Positions 46,358 through 55,100 of a stretch of 64,000 bases of DNA are shown here, piece after piece. A program made the translations under genes and the position numbers. Within the stretch, counting starts at the first letter, position 1. The number at the start of each line of letters is the position of its first letter. The notes below the pieces were generated by a model. That model saw nothing but the letters and a program-made list of their open reading frames with translations, had not been told where the DNA came from and searched no databases. The DNA comes from Brevibacillus daliensis (lineage in GTDB: Bacteria > Bacillota > Bacilli > Brevibacillales > Brevibacillaceae): NCBI RefSeq assembly GCF_021245735.1, contig NZ_JAJISB010000006.1, forward strand, positions 186,001 through 250,000, written 5' to 3'.

Positions 46358-47908
46358 ATGGATCTATCAAACCCGCTATTGTGGGTCCTGCTAATGGGAG
46401 CAGCACTTGCAATAGGTTTTGGGCTCGGATACTTCTCACGTAAATCCATTGCAGAAGCAAAAATTTCAAGCGCTGAAGAAGCGGCAAAACAGATCGTAGA
46501 AGAAGCAAAACGCGATGCTGAGGCAGTTAAAAAGGAAACAATCCTGGAAGCCAAAGATGAAGTGTTTAAGCTACGTACCGACGCTGATCATGAGATCAAG
46601 GAGCGTCGAAACGAAATTCAACGTCAGGAAAGACGTATTCTTCAAAAGGAAGAATCGCTTGACCGCAAGCTAGAACAATTGGAACGTAAAGAAGGGGACT
46701 TAAGCGACCGAGAAAAATCTATTGCTGAGTTGCAAGCCAAGGTTGAGCAATTATATAAAGATCAAGTTGCTGAACTAGAACGTATTTCGGGACTTACACA
46801 AGAAGAAGCTAAAACCATTATTTTAACCAATGTAGAAAATGAAGTTCGTCATGATATGGCAATGATGATTAAAGATATCGAGACTCATGCCAAGGAAGAC
46901 GCTGATAAAAAAGCAAGAGAAATTATTACAACAGCGATTCAACGTTGCGCTGCAGACCATGTAGCTGAGACGACGGTATCTGTAGTTACCCTTCCAAATG
47001 ATGAAATGAAGGGACGAATTATTGGTCGTGAAGGTCGCAATATACGCGCGCTAGAAACTCTAACTGGTATAGATCTTATTATTGATGATACTCCTGAAGC
47101 GGTTATTCTTTCTGGCTTTGACCCTATCCGTCGTGAAATCGCAAAAAATGCCCTTGATAAATTGGTGGCAGACGGACGTATCCATCCTGCACGTATTGAA
47201 GAGATGGTTGAGAAATCTCGCCGTGAAGTGGACGAACGTATTCGTGAATATGGGGAACAAGCTACGTTTGAAACAGATGTTCATGGGTTACACCCTGATT
47301 TAATAAAGATTTTGGGACGCTTACGCTATCGTACTAGCTACGGACAAAACGTTCTAAAACACTCAATGGAAGTAGCTCACCTAACCGGTCTTATGGCTGC
47401 CGAATTAAAGGAAGACATAAAACTGGCGAAGAGAGCAGGTTTATTGCATGATATCGGTAAAGCAATTGACCATGAAGTTGAAGGTTCTCACGTGGAAATC
47501 GGTGTAGAATTAGCGAAGAAATATAACGAGCACCCAATTGTTATCAACAGTATTGCTTCTCACCACGGTGATACCGAGCCAACATCAGTTATTGCAATGT
47601 TGGTAGCTGCCGCAGATGCTTTGTCTGCTGCACGTCCAGGTGCACGTCGTGAAACGTTAGAAACCTATATTAAACGTCTGGAGAAACTAGAAGAGATTTC
47701 TGAATCCTTCGATGGAGTAGAAAGATCTTTTGCGATTCAGGCAGGTCGTGAAGTTCGCGTCATGGTACAACCAGAAAAAATTGATGATGCAGAAGCGACT
47801 AGACTGGCTCGTGAAATTACGAAACGAATTGAGAATGAGCTGGATTATCCAGGTCATATCCGTGTAACAGTTATTCGTGAAACCAGAGCAGTTGAATATG
47901 CAAAATAA
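46358..47908 (+). CDS. rny: Ribonuclease Y
   Basis: A membrane-anchored endoribonuclease that starts decay of many mRNAs. 516 residues: one N-terminal membrane segment (about 5-25), a long coiled coil (about 35-190), a KH RNA-binding domain with [10 protein letters not shown] near 219, and the HD catalytic domain with [12 protein letters not shown] (His364, Asp365). AAAGGAGGTG lies about 15 bases before ATG, longer than usual; no better start is seen. Precedes ymdB as in Bacillus. Confidence 0.96.
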   Translation: MDLSNPLLWVLLMGAALAIGFGLGYFSRKSIAEAKISSAEEAAKQIVEEAKRDAEAVKKETILEAKDEVFKLRTDADHEIKERRNEIQRQERRILQKEESLDRKLEQLERKEGDLSDREKSIAELQAKVEQLYKDQVAELERISGLTQEEAKTIILTNVENEVRHDMAMMIKDIETHAKEDADKKAREIITTAIQRCAADHVAETTVSVVTLPNDEMKGRIIGREGRNIRALETLTGIDLIIDDTPEAVILSGFDPIRREIAKNALDKLVADGRIHPARIEEMVEKSRREVDERIREYGEQATFETDVHGLHPDLIKILGRLRYRTSYGQNVLKHSMEVAHLTGLMAAELKEDIKLAKRAGLLHDIGKAIDHEVEGSHVEIGVELAKKYNEHPIVINSIASHHGDTEPTSVIAMLVAAADALSAARPGARRETLETYIKRLEKLEEISESFDGVERSFAIQAGREVRVMVQPEKIDDAEATRLAREITKRIENELDYPGHIRVTVIRETRAVEYAK

Positions 47909-47940
47909 AAATAAAGTGGCAAAAGCCACTTTATTTTTTT
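47909..47940 (+). terminator. Terminator after rny
   Basis: AATAAAGTGGC and GCCACTTTATT form a perfect 11-bp stem around AAAA, followed by T. Confidence 0.9.
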
Positions 47941-48004
47941 GACTGTATCGAAAAGCAGTATCAGAAAAATAAACTTCACCGAGTTACATCCTGATACAGA
48001 AGAA

Positions 48005-48064
48005 CAACATCCGCTAAAAGAGCACCACCTTCTTCGAATGAACTTCAAATAGAAGTTTTTCCTA
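48005..48064. repeat. Intergenic repeat family 2, copy 2
   Basis: It matches 38537-38594 in the core ACATCCGCTAAA, ACCTTCTTCGAA, ACTTC and AGAAGTTTTTCCTA. Located after the rny terminator, before ymdB. Confidence 0.7.
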
Positions 48065-48194
48065 CAAAAAAAAAGGAAAATATAAAGGTGTACGTGCAAG
48101 TAAGTAGACTTACTGGAATAAAAACCAGAATGGGAAATTCCATTTACGATAGGTAGAAAATAGAACGGATTGAATCGTTATTGAGGTGACAAAA

Positions 48195-48989
48195 ATGAAA
48201 TTGTTATTTATTGGGGATATATGTGGGTCACCAGGACGAGATATGGTGAAAGAATATCTACCCAGATTAAAACGTAAGTATGGACCAGACATTATTATTG
48301 CAAATGGTGAGAATGCAGCACATGGAAGAGGAATTACCCGAAAGATAACTAACGAGTTATTTCAAGCAGGGGTACATGCTTTTACGATGGGAAATCATAC
48401 TTGGGATAACCGTGAGATTTTTGACTTTATCGATGAAGAAGCAAGAATGGTTCGCCCAGCTAATTTCCCAGAAGGTACACCAGGGAGAGGACTCACCTAT
48501 ATTTCTACTCCAGCAGGGGAGGTGGCTATTATTAACTTGCAGGGTAGAACCTTTCTTCCACCTTTATTGTGCCCGTTTGAAATGGCTGATCAGCTGGTAG
48601 AGACAGCCCGTAAGCGGACAAAGTATATCTTTGTAGATATTCATGCGGAAGCTACTTCTGAAAAACAGGCATTGGGTTGGTATCTGGACGGGAAAATCAG
48701 TGCGATTGTAGGAACACATACGCATGTACAGACAGGTGATGAGCGGATTTTACCAAATGGTACTGGGTATCTTACTGACGTGGGTATGTGTGGTCCATCT
48801 GACGGAATTCTGGGTATGGATAGATCAGCGGTCATTATGAAGTTCATGACTCAACTGCCAGTTAGATTTGAAGTGGCCGAGGGACCGACACAATTAAATG
48901 CGGTTCTCTTCACACTTGATAAAATAACTGGTAAAACTAGTAAAATAGAGCGGATACGAATTGACGCAGCTTGTCCTTTTATGGAATAA
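48195..48989 (+). CDS. ymdB: YmdB-type metallophosphoesterase
   Basis: 264 residues of the calcineurin-like superfamily. Metal-site motifs: FIGDICGSPGRD at the start, NGENAAHGRG, MGNHTWDN, VDIHAEATSEK and GTHTHVQTGDE. In B. subtilis YmdB has 2',3'-cyclic nucleotide phosphodiesterase activity and shapes the choice between motility and biofilm, and acts on RNase Y-linked functions. ATG at 48195 follows GAGGTGA; a GTG 9 bases earlier overlaps it. Confidence 0.94.
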   Translation: MKLLFIGDICGSPGRDMVKEYLPRLKRKYGPDIIIANGENAAHGRGITRKITNELFQAGVHAFTMGNHTWDNREIFDFIDEEARMVRPANFPEGTPGRGLTYISTPAGEVAIINLQGRTFLPPLLCPFEMADQLVETARKRTKYIFVDIHAEATSEKQALGWYLDGKISAIVGTHTHVQTGDERILPNGTGYLTDVGMCGPSDGILGMDRSAVIMKFMTQLPVRFEVAEGPTQLNAVLFTLDKITGKTSKIERIRIDAACPFME

Positions 48990-49029
48990 TGATTATAGCT
49001 CCGAATTTTGCGAATATTAATCGCATAAT

Positions 49030-49058
49030 AAAGGAATTTTTAGGGGTTATGAGAATAT
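49030..49058 (+). promoter_or_regulatory. Candidate sigma-H promoter of spoVS
   Basis: AAAGGAATT (49030) and TGAGAATAT (49050) match the sigma-H pattern RNAGGAWWW with 11 bases spacing to RNNGAATWW at all defined positions but one. spoVS is a sigma-H gene in B. subtilis. Confidence 0.6.
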
Positions 49059-49104
49059 CATTCTAGAGATAAGAGTTATTTCTATCTGATGGGAGGTACA
49101 AAGG

Positions 49105-49365
49105 ATGGACGTATTAAAAGTTTCAGCAAAGTCTAACCCCAACTCTGTTGCTGGTGCACTCGCAGGCGTGCTTCGAGAACGTGGTGCTGCCGAGATACAA
49201 GCTATCGGAGCGGGGGCGCTTAATCAGGCAGTGAAAGCTGTAGCGATCGCACGTGGGTTCGTAGCTCCGAGTGGTGTTGATTTAATTTGCATCCCAGCCT
49301 TTACTGACATCGTAATTGATGGAGAAGAACGTACTGCAATTAAGCTAATTGTTGAACCCAGATGA
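49105..49365 (+). CDS. spoVS: Stage V sporulation protein S
   Basis: 86 residues, an Alba-like small protein that begins MDVLKVSAKSNPNSVAGALA and is almost invariant among spore formers. Affects cell division control early in sporulation and coat assembly later. GGGAGGTAC is well placed before ATG. Confidence 0.97.
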   Translation: MDVLKVSAKSNPNSVAGALAGVLRERGAAEIQAIGAGALNQAVKAVAIARGFVAPSGVDLICIPAFTDIVIDGEERTAIKLIVEPR

Positions 49366-49398
49366 TAGAGATACAAAAAGCGGATCGATCGAGAGTGA

Positions 49399-49436
49399 GC
49401 CTGTTTGTTCCTAATTAAGGAATAAACAGGTTTTTA
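49399..49436 (+). terminator. Terminator after spoVS
   Basis: CCTGTTTGTTCC and GGAATAAACAGG pair with one mismatch around TAATTAA, followed by TTTTT. Confidence 0.88.
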
Positions 49437-49591
49437 TTGTGTTTTTTTTTTTGGTTAGAGAAGATGTGTAACCACGCTTTATCTTTTACCGTCATTTTAG
49501 TAAGAAAAATGAAGAAAAGTCGTGATTTTCCTTCATGATTTCGCCTGATTTGGGCAAAGTGTAAAAGTGTAAAGAAATTGTAGAAAAATTG

Positions 49592-49720
49592 TTGCATCAT
49601 AATGGGAACATGTTACAATAGCATCGTAAGAACATTAATATACCAAGTACATTTATTTACTCTAATGCAAAAATAATTTGAGTAAAAGTACTTGCATTTT
49701 TACAGGGCTAAGACTACAAT
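49592..49720 (+). promoter_or_regulatory. Tandem promoters of the oxidoreductase operon with inverted repeat
   Basis: TTGCAT (49592) with TACAAT (49614), and again TTGCAT (49693) with TACAAT (49715), both with 16 bases spacing. Between them AAGTAC...TTTACTC (49645-49662) and GAGTAAA.GTACTT (49680-49693) form a split inverted repeat that abuts the second -35. The other parts of 49437-49857 show nothing recognisable apart from a TATAAT at 49780. Confidence 0.5.
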
Positions 49721-49857
49721 GGTCTTGCTTGTACACAAACTATTCACAATTCATCTGATTTTTCGTAAGAATTTTAGGATATAATTCCAAATTTTTATCA
49801 AATTTGAGATGATTATGTGCAGATTTTTTCTCACAGTCGCTGAAGGGGTGGAATTTC

Positions 49858-51606
49858 ATGATTAGTCAACTTTCTTGGAAAGTTGGAGGACAACAAGGGG
49901 AAGGTATTGAGAGTACGGGTGAAATTTTCTCGATTGCCATGAACCGCATGGGTTACTATCTGTACGGTTACCGTCACTTCTCATCTCGTATCAAAGGTGG
50001 ACATACAAATAACAAGATTCGCGTAAGCACAAAACCAGTTCAAGCTATTTCTGATGAATTGGATATCTTGGTAGCGTTTGACCAAGAGACAATCGACGTT
50101 AATGCTCCTGAGCTTCGTGAAGGCGGTGTTGTGATTGCCGATGCGAAATTTAACCCAACCTTGCCAGAAGGATTGAAACCGGTTCGTTTGCTCTCGGTGC
50201 CATTGACTGAAATTGCTGAAGAATTAGGAACATCTTTGATGAAAAACATGGTCTCGATCGGAGCGACAAGCGCCATCCTGGGTATTTCGGTAGAAGGCTA
50301 TCGTAATATCGTAGAAGACATGTTCCTGCGCAAAGGTGAAAAAGTAGTAGAGAAAAACATGGAAGCGATTACTCGCGGAGCAGAGTACGTAAATGAGCAA
50401 ATCGGCGGACAACTTCCTGATTTCCAATTGGAACCAGCAGATGGAAAAAAACGCCTGTTTATGATTGGTAATGATGCGATCGCACTAGGCTGTTTATCTG
50501 CAGGTGTTCGTTTTATGCCTGCTTACCCAATCACACCAGCTTCTGAAATTATGGAATATTTGATCAAAAAGCTTCCTAAATTCAACGGAACTGTTATTCA
50601 AACTGAGGATGAGATTGCTGCTATTACGATGGCAATTGGAGGAAGCTACGGTGGTGCTCGTACCATGACTGCTTCTGCTGGTCCTGGTCTCTCCTTGATG
50701 ATGGAAGCAATTGGTCTAGCTGGTATTACGGAGACACCAGTAGTTATCGTTGATACGCAACGTGGTGGCCCATCTACCGGTATGCCTACGAAACAGGAAC
50801 AATCTGATGTGAACGCTATGATTAATGGTACACACGGTGAAATTCCTAAAGTAGTTATGGCTCCAACTTCTGTAGAAGATTGTTTCTACGATGCAGTAGA
50901 AGCATTTAATATAGCTGAAGAGTATCAAGTACCAGTTATTTTTATCACTGACTTGGCACTTTCCCTAGGTAAACAAACAGTAGATCCACTTGATCACAGT
51001 AAAATTGAGATTCGTAGAGGTAAATTGTTAGCAGGACAAGAATTGCCTGAGAAAGAAAATAACGAAATGTTTAACCGCTATGAAGTAACGGAAGATGGGG
51101 TTTCTCCTCGTGTTATTCCTGGACAAAAATATGGTTTGCACCATGTTACAGGTGTAGAGCACGATCAAAGCGGTCGTCCATCCGAAAGCCCTACAAACCG
51201 TATTGCTCAAATGGATAAGCGTATGCGCAAGCTTAATAACCTTGTCAACACTTTCCCAGAACCAGTTCGTATGAGTGCTGGCAGTGAAGAATCAGATGTA
51301 TTAATGGTAACAATCAACTCTGTTGGTGGTACTGTTCAAGAAGCGAAAGAACGTCTGGAAAAAGACGGTCTAAAAGTAAATCACGCTCAAATTCGCTTGC
51401 TTCACCCATTCCCAACTGAAGCGATCAAACAATATGTTGATAAAGCGAAAAAAGTAGTTGTTGTTGAAAATAACGCAACTGGTCAAATTACTAACCTGAT
51501 CAAATTGAATCTAGGTTGTGCAGATAAGCTGCATAGCGTATTGAAATATGACGGAAATCCGTTCTTACCTAACGAAATTTACACACAAGTTAAGGGGCTG
51601 AATTAA
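49858..51606 (+). CDS. korA: 2-oxoacid:acceptor oxidoreductase, fused gamma/alpha subunit
   Basis: 582 residues. The N-terminal third (to about residue 180, with GGQQGEGIESTGEIFSIAMN) is the gamma domain, then the pyrimidine-binding alpha domain (FMPAYPITPASEIMEYL) and a C-terminal transketolase-like part. Together with the next gene it oxidatively decarboxylates a 2-oxoacid, probably 2-oxoglutarate, to acyl-CoA while reducing ferredoxin. Substrate is inferred from family layout (two-subunit type); pyruvate is possible. One base separates it from the beta-subunit gene. Confidence 0.92.
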   Translation: MISQLSWKVGGQQGEGIESTGEIFSIAMNRMGYYLYGYRHFSSRIKGGHTNNKIRVSTKPVQAISDELDILVAFDQETIDVNAPELREGGVVIADAKFNPTLPEGLKPVRLLSVPLTEIAEELGTSLMKNMVSIGATSAILGISVEGYRNIVEDMFLRKGEKVVEKNMEAITRGAEYVNEQIGGQLPDFQLEPADGKKRLFMIGNDAIALGCLSAGVRFMPAYPITPASEIMEYLIKKLPKFNGTVIQTEDEIAAITMAIGGSYGGARTMTASAGPGLSLMMEAIGLAGITETPVVIVDTQRGGPSTGMPTKQEQSDVNAMINGTHGEIPKVVMAPTSVEDCFYDAVEAFNIAEEYQVPVIFITDLALSLGKQTVDPLDHSKIEIRRGKLLAGQELPEKENNEMFNRYEVTEDGVSPRVIPGQKYGLHHVTGVEHDQSGRPSESPTNRIAQMDKRMRKLNNLVNTFPEPVRMSAGSEESDVLMVTINSVGGTVQEAKERLEKDGLKVNHAQIRLLHPFPTEAIKQYVDKAKKVVVVENNATGQITNLIKLNLGCADKLHSVLKYDGNPFLPNEIYTQVKGLN

Positions 51607-51607
51607 G

Positions 51608-52474
51608 ATGGCGACATTCAAAGAATTTCGCAATAATATAAAGCCAAACTGGTGTCCGGGCTGCGGTGACTTCTCCGTGCAAGCAGCTATTCAACGTGCT
51701 GCAGCTAACGTGGGGTTGGAACCTGAGAATCTGGCAGTAGTTTCTGGTATTGGTTGTTCCGGACGTATCTCCGGTTATATCAATTGCTATGGTTTACATG
51801 GTATCCATGGTCGTTCACTACCAATCGCTCAAGGTCTGAAAATGGCTAATCGTGAATTAACAGTTATCGCTTCTGGCGGAGACGGGGATGGTTTTGCAAT
51901 CGGTATGGGTCATACTGTTCATGCAATCCGTCGTAACATGGACATTACGTACATCGTAATGGATAACCAAATCTATGGTCTGACAAAAGGTCAAACATCT
52001 CCTCGCTCTGCTGCAGGATTCGTTACTAAGTCTACACCTGCTGGTTCTATCGAAAATGCTATTTCTCCAATTGAATTGGCACTTTCTGCTGGAGCAACAT
52101 TCGTAGCGCAGTCAGTATCTAGTGACTTGAAGGGCTTGACTGATATCATTGAAAAAGGTATGAAACACAAAGGTTTCTCCCTGATCAACGTATTTAGCCC
52201 ATGTGTTACTTTTAACAAAGTTAATACGTACGACTGGTTCAAACAAAGCATCGTACCTGTTGAATCTATCGAAGGCTACGATCCACATGATAAAATCAAA
52301 GCAATGTCCTATTCCATGGCTAACAAAGGCTTGTTGACAGGTGTTGTTTATCAAAATACGGAACAACAACGTTATGAAGACCTGGTTAGTGGCTTTAAAG
52401 AAGAATCTCTTGTTAAACAAGACATCCATATTGATGAAGAAACATTTAACAAATTGCAGGCTGAATTCGCTTAA
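51608..52474 (+). CDS. korB: 2-oxoacid:acceptor oxidoreductase, beta subunit
   Basis: 288 residues with WCPGCGDFSVQ near the start (iron-sulfur or metal cysteines), the thiamine diphosphate site GGDGDGFAIGMGH and DNQIYGLTKGQTSPRS. Completes the active site with the alpha subunit. ATG begins 2 bases after the alpha stop. Complexes of this sort need reduced-ferredoxin partners that are not in this window. Confidence 0.93.
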   Translation: MATFKEFRNNIKPNWCPGCGDFSVQAAIQRAAANVGLEPENLAVVSGIGCSGRISGYINCYGLHGIHGRSLPIAQGLKMANRELTVIASGGDGDGFAIGMGHTVHAIRRNMDITYIVMDNQIYGLTKGQTSPRSAAGFVTKSTPAGSIENAISPIELALSAGATFVAQSVSSDLKGLTDIIEKGMKHKGFSLINVFSPCVTFNKVNTYDWFKQSIVPVESIEGYDPHDKIKAMSYSMANKGLLTGVVYQNTEQQRYEDLVSGFKEESLVKQDIHIDEETFNKLQAEFA

Positions 52475-52530
52475 TTCTACTTGCTTGATTAAATACAGAA
52501 ATGTTTTTTTGCAAAAGTAAGACAATATAA

Positions 52531-52578
52531 AACAGAGGTTATTATGTTCAAAATAATGAGCATAATTCCTCTGTTTTT
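52531..52578. terminator. Bidirectional terminator between korB and the YkvI-type gene
   Basis: AACAGAGG...ATTATG and CATAAT.CCTCTGTT pair around an AT-rich loop; T follows on the plus strand and A precedes it, so it can stop both facing genes. Confidence 0.75.
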
Positions 52579-52593
52579 CTTTTAATATGATTT

Positions 52594-53649
52594 TTATTTC
52601 GAACTCCGATACCAATAAGAGATTTGTCGGTAAAATAACATCATTAAAAAGAAGACGACAACTTGACCAAATAGCGGGTACAATACAGTTAAAAGGGAAG
52701 AAAAACCAACGAAGCTGATACCGTAGCAGATGATGAGAAGTACAAACAAGATTTGGGAACGAAGAAGAGAAAAATAGGATTGGATTTGTTCAATGAGGCC
52801 AAACAGATTAGCAACGAGTGAAGAAAAAACTTCGCCATATACCAGAATGGCAAAAAAGAAGGCGATCCATTTGCCTAACCCAGATAAAATATATATGTTT
52901 GGAGTATCTACGAATTGTACATACGGCATGTTCGTTAGCAAGGAAGAGTAGCCGAGAAAGAGAAGAAGTCCAATTCCTATTCCACCAAATAGGCCACCCA
53001 TCCATAATGGGGTGTTTGAATTACTTTCCCTCCCAATCGGTACGAGAACAGCTTGTGCTAATGCTACATTTAGGGCTACATAGTAGAAAGGTGAACTAAA
53101 CCAGCCGTGTCTTCCCAGTTCATAAGGTAGACTTGATGCTGAAATAACGCTTTCCCATGGTTTTGTGTAAAAGAAAACCAATAAGGTAAAACCAATGAGA
53201 ATCGGGACAAATAAACTGTTAACCGCATGGATGGCCCCCATACCCCGCGCAGCCACCACAAATACGAGAATCATGCTTATCCAGATTCCCAATTGTGAGG
53301 GAAGGTTGAAGGAATCAGCAAATAGGGAACCGGTGAAAGCTAGCATCACTGACGTAGTTCCGATCAACACCAATAAAAGAATAGCGTTAAAAAGTGAACC
53401 TATTGTATTTCCAAAGAGATAGAAACTGATTTCTTGGAAGGATTGTGCCTGGATACGCCTCGCAATTACCATTACCTGTGTTCCTGCCCAGACAAATAAC
53501 CCGCAGGCAATGATAATACCGAGTAAACCGTGATAGCCATATTTGACGAAGAACTCAATGAGCTCACGACCAGAGGCAAATCCTGCTCCAACCACAGTAC
53601 CGATATAGGTAAAAGTGATTTGTATCGTTATTTTCAAAGAATTAGACAT
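52594..53649 (-). CDS. YkvI-family membrane protein (APC-superfamily-like)
   Basis: 351 residues with about ten membrane segments. The start TIQITFTYIGTVVGAGFASG is typical of YkvI-type proteins, distant relatives of amino-acid transporters; ligand unknown. ATG at 53649 follows AGGAGGT by 6 bases. It faces away from the metallo-beta-lactamase-fold gene; the two starts are 51 bases apart and must share a control region. Confidence 0.8.
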   Translation of the reverse strand: MSNSLKITIQITFTYIGTVVGAGFASGRELIEFFVKYGYHGLLGIIIACGLFVWAGTQVMVIARRIQAQSFQEISFYLFGNTIGSLFNAILLLVLIGTTSVMLAFTGSLFADSFNLPSQLGIWISMILVFVVAARGMGAIHAVNSLFVPILIGFTLLVFFYTKPWESVISASSLPYELGRHGWFSSPFYYVALNVALAQAVLVPIGRESNSNTPLWMGGLFGGIGIGLLLFLGYSSLLTNMPYVQFVDTPNIYILSGLGKWIAFFFAILVYGEVFSSLVANLFGLIEQIQSYFSLLRSQILFVLLIICYGISFVGFSSLLTVLYPLFGQVVVFFLMMLFYRQISYWYRSSK

Positions 53650-53700
53650 CTTGTACCTCCTGTCCACTATACTTACATTTATGAAAAGGAGTTAGAAAAC

Positions 53701-54453
53701 ATGCGTATAACTGTATTGGGCTTTCAATCCCCGTATCCCGGACCAGGAGGAGCAACACCTGGATACTTAATTCAAACAGAGAATACAAACATTTTATTGG
53801 ATTGCGGCAGTGGAGTTCTTGCTCAGCTTGGAAAGTATTTGCCTATTCATCAATTAGATGCTGTTTTTCTTTCCCATTATCATCAAGATCATATAGCTGA
53901 TGTTGGAGTGCTTCAATTTGGGATTAATGTCCATCAGCGAGTTGAGAAACTACGAGTGGATCATCCCCTTCCTATCTATGGGCCACCTCATCCGACAAAA
54001 CATGCTGAGGAAATGACGTATAAGGAAGCTACTACTTTTCACCCAATATCTAGTGAGGAAGATGTAGTGATAGGAGATGTGACTATTTCAGTCCTTAAAA
54101 CAGATCATCCAATTCTATGTTACGCCATGAAAATCGTCCACAATCAAACAACTCTGCTATATAGTGCTGATACTGGTCAGCTAACAAATTGGTCAGGATT
54201 TTGCGAAGCGCCTGATTTATTTATTTGTGAGGGGACGTTCTTAGACGGTTATGAACCTGAAACGCCAATTGGCCATTTATCTGTTCGTCAGGCTGCCAAT
54301 CTGGCGGTTGAACTACAGGCAAAATCATTACTTGTCACACATTTATATCATACGTACGAATCTGAAGATGTTCTATTACAAGCATCTGCGTTTACAGGTG
54401 ACTGCCACGCTGCCAAGATAGGATTACAGATTCACTTATCGGAAGGAGAATGA
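53701..54453 (+). CDS. Metallo-beta-lactamase-fold hydrolase (YhfI-like)
   Basis: 250 residues, RNase Z-like fold. Zinc motif HYHQDH at 59-64, SADTGQL, and VTHLYHTY near the end. Resembles B. subtilis YhfI, of unknown substrate. ATG at 53701 is chosen with AAAAGGAG upstream; the frame stays open for 171 bases upstream but that part runs antisense through the neighbouring gene's start. The stop is 3 bases from the next start. Confidence 0.85.
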   Translation: MRITVLGFQSPYPGPGGATPGYLIQTENTNILLDCGSGVLAQLGKYLPIHQLDAVFLSHYHQDHIADVGVLQFGINVHQRVEKLRVDHPLPIYGPPHPTKHAEEMTYKEATTFHPISSEEDVVIGDVTISVLKTDHPILCYAMKIVHNQTTLLYSADTGQLTNWSGFCEAPDLFICEGTFLDGYEPETPIGHLSVRQAANLAVELQAKSLLVTHLYHTYESEDVLLQASAFTGDCHAAKIGLQIHLSEGE

Positions 54454-54456
54454 CAA

Positions 54457-55011
54457 TTGTTTCCCAACGTCTTAGAAGTAGTTCGCAGATTTATTAAGGA
54501 GAGAGTAAAGGTAGGAGAGACTGTCGTTGATGCAACGATGGGGAATGGCAATGATACGCTGTTTTTGGCTACCCACGTAGGAGATCAAGGAAAGGTATAT
54601 GCCTATGATGTACAAGCTGAGGCATTGGAAAAAACAAGGCAACGACTAGAGAGAGAAGGCTTAGTAGATCGCGTAGAATTACTGTTAGCCTCTCATGAAA
54701 AAATGAATGAAATACAGGAAGAAATTGCTGCCATCATGTTTAATTTGGGGTATTTACCTGGTGGTAACAAGGATATTACTACATTGGCGAATAGCACGAT
54801 TCGTGCCATTGAGGCGGGCCTCTCAAAGTTACGTATAGGTGGGATCATGACCATTATTATTTATTGGGGGCATGAGGCAGGAGTAACTGAAAAAAATGCC
54901 GTGGAAAAGTACTGCGAAAATTTATCTCAGTCCGAATACCTTGTCCTATGTTATCAGTATATGAATCAGCAGAATCAGGCTCCATTTATTATTGCAATTG
55001 AGAAAAGATAA
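54457..55011 (+). CDS. Class I SAM-dependent methyltransferase (YtqB-like, predicted rRNA methylase)
   Basis: 184 residues. The SAM-binding motif I is VVDATMGNGNDTLFLA and motif II VYAYDVQ, followed by the FNLGYLPGGNK motif of the YtqB/MnmM family, which in Bacillus methylates the tRNA wobble modification (mnm5s2U). The start is TTG at 54457, 8 bases after GGAAGGAG. Coupled to the preceding gene (3-base gap). Confidence 0.88.
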   Translation: MFPNVLEVVRRFIKERVKVGETVVDATMGNGNDTLFLATHVGDQGKVYAYDVQAEALEKTRQRLEREGLVDRVELLLASHEKMNEIQEEIAAIMFNLGYLPGGNKDITTLANSTIRAIEAGLSKLRIGGIMTIIIYWGHEAGVTEKNAVEKYCENLSQSEYLVLCYQYMNQQNQAPFIIAIEKR

Positions 55012-55031
55012 TCGATAAGAAATAGGCACTC

Positions 55032-55100
55032 CAAGCATCCCTTTCAGACATAAGGTATAACGTATGAGATATACGACTACCTTTCAGGAAGGGATGCTTG
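55032..55100 (+). promoter_or_regulatory. Inverted repeat that can hide the ribosome site of the YheC/D gene
   Basis: CAAGCATCCCTT at 55032-55043 is an exact inverted copy of AAGGGATGCTTG at 55089-55100, which contains the AAGGG ribosome site and touches the GTG start. CCTTTCAG occurs in both the left arm and before the right arm. Confidence 0.5.

Noticed and set aside
53530-53700. N-terminal extension of the YhfI-like metallo-beta-lactamase-fold protein
   Set aside because: The extension lies antisense to the start of the divergent YkvI-type gene, and a strong ribosome site supports ATG at 53701.
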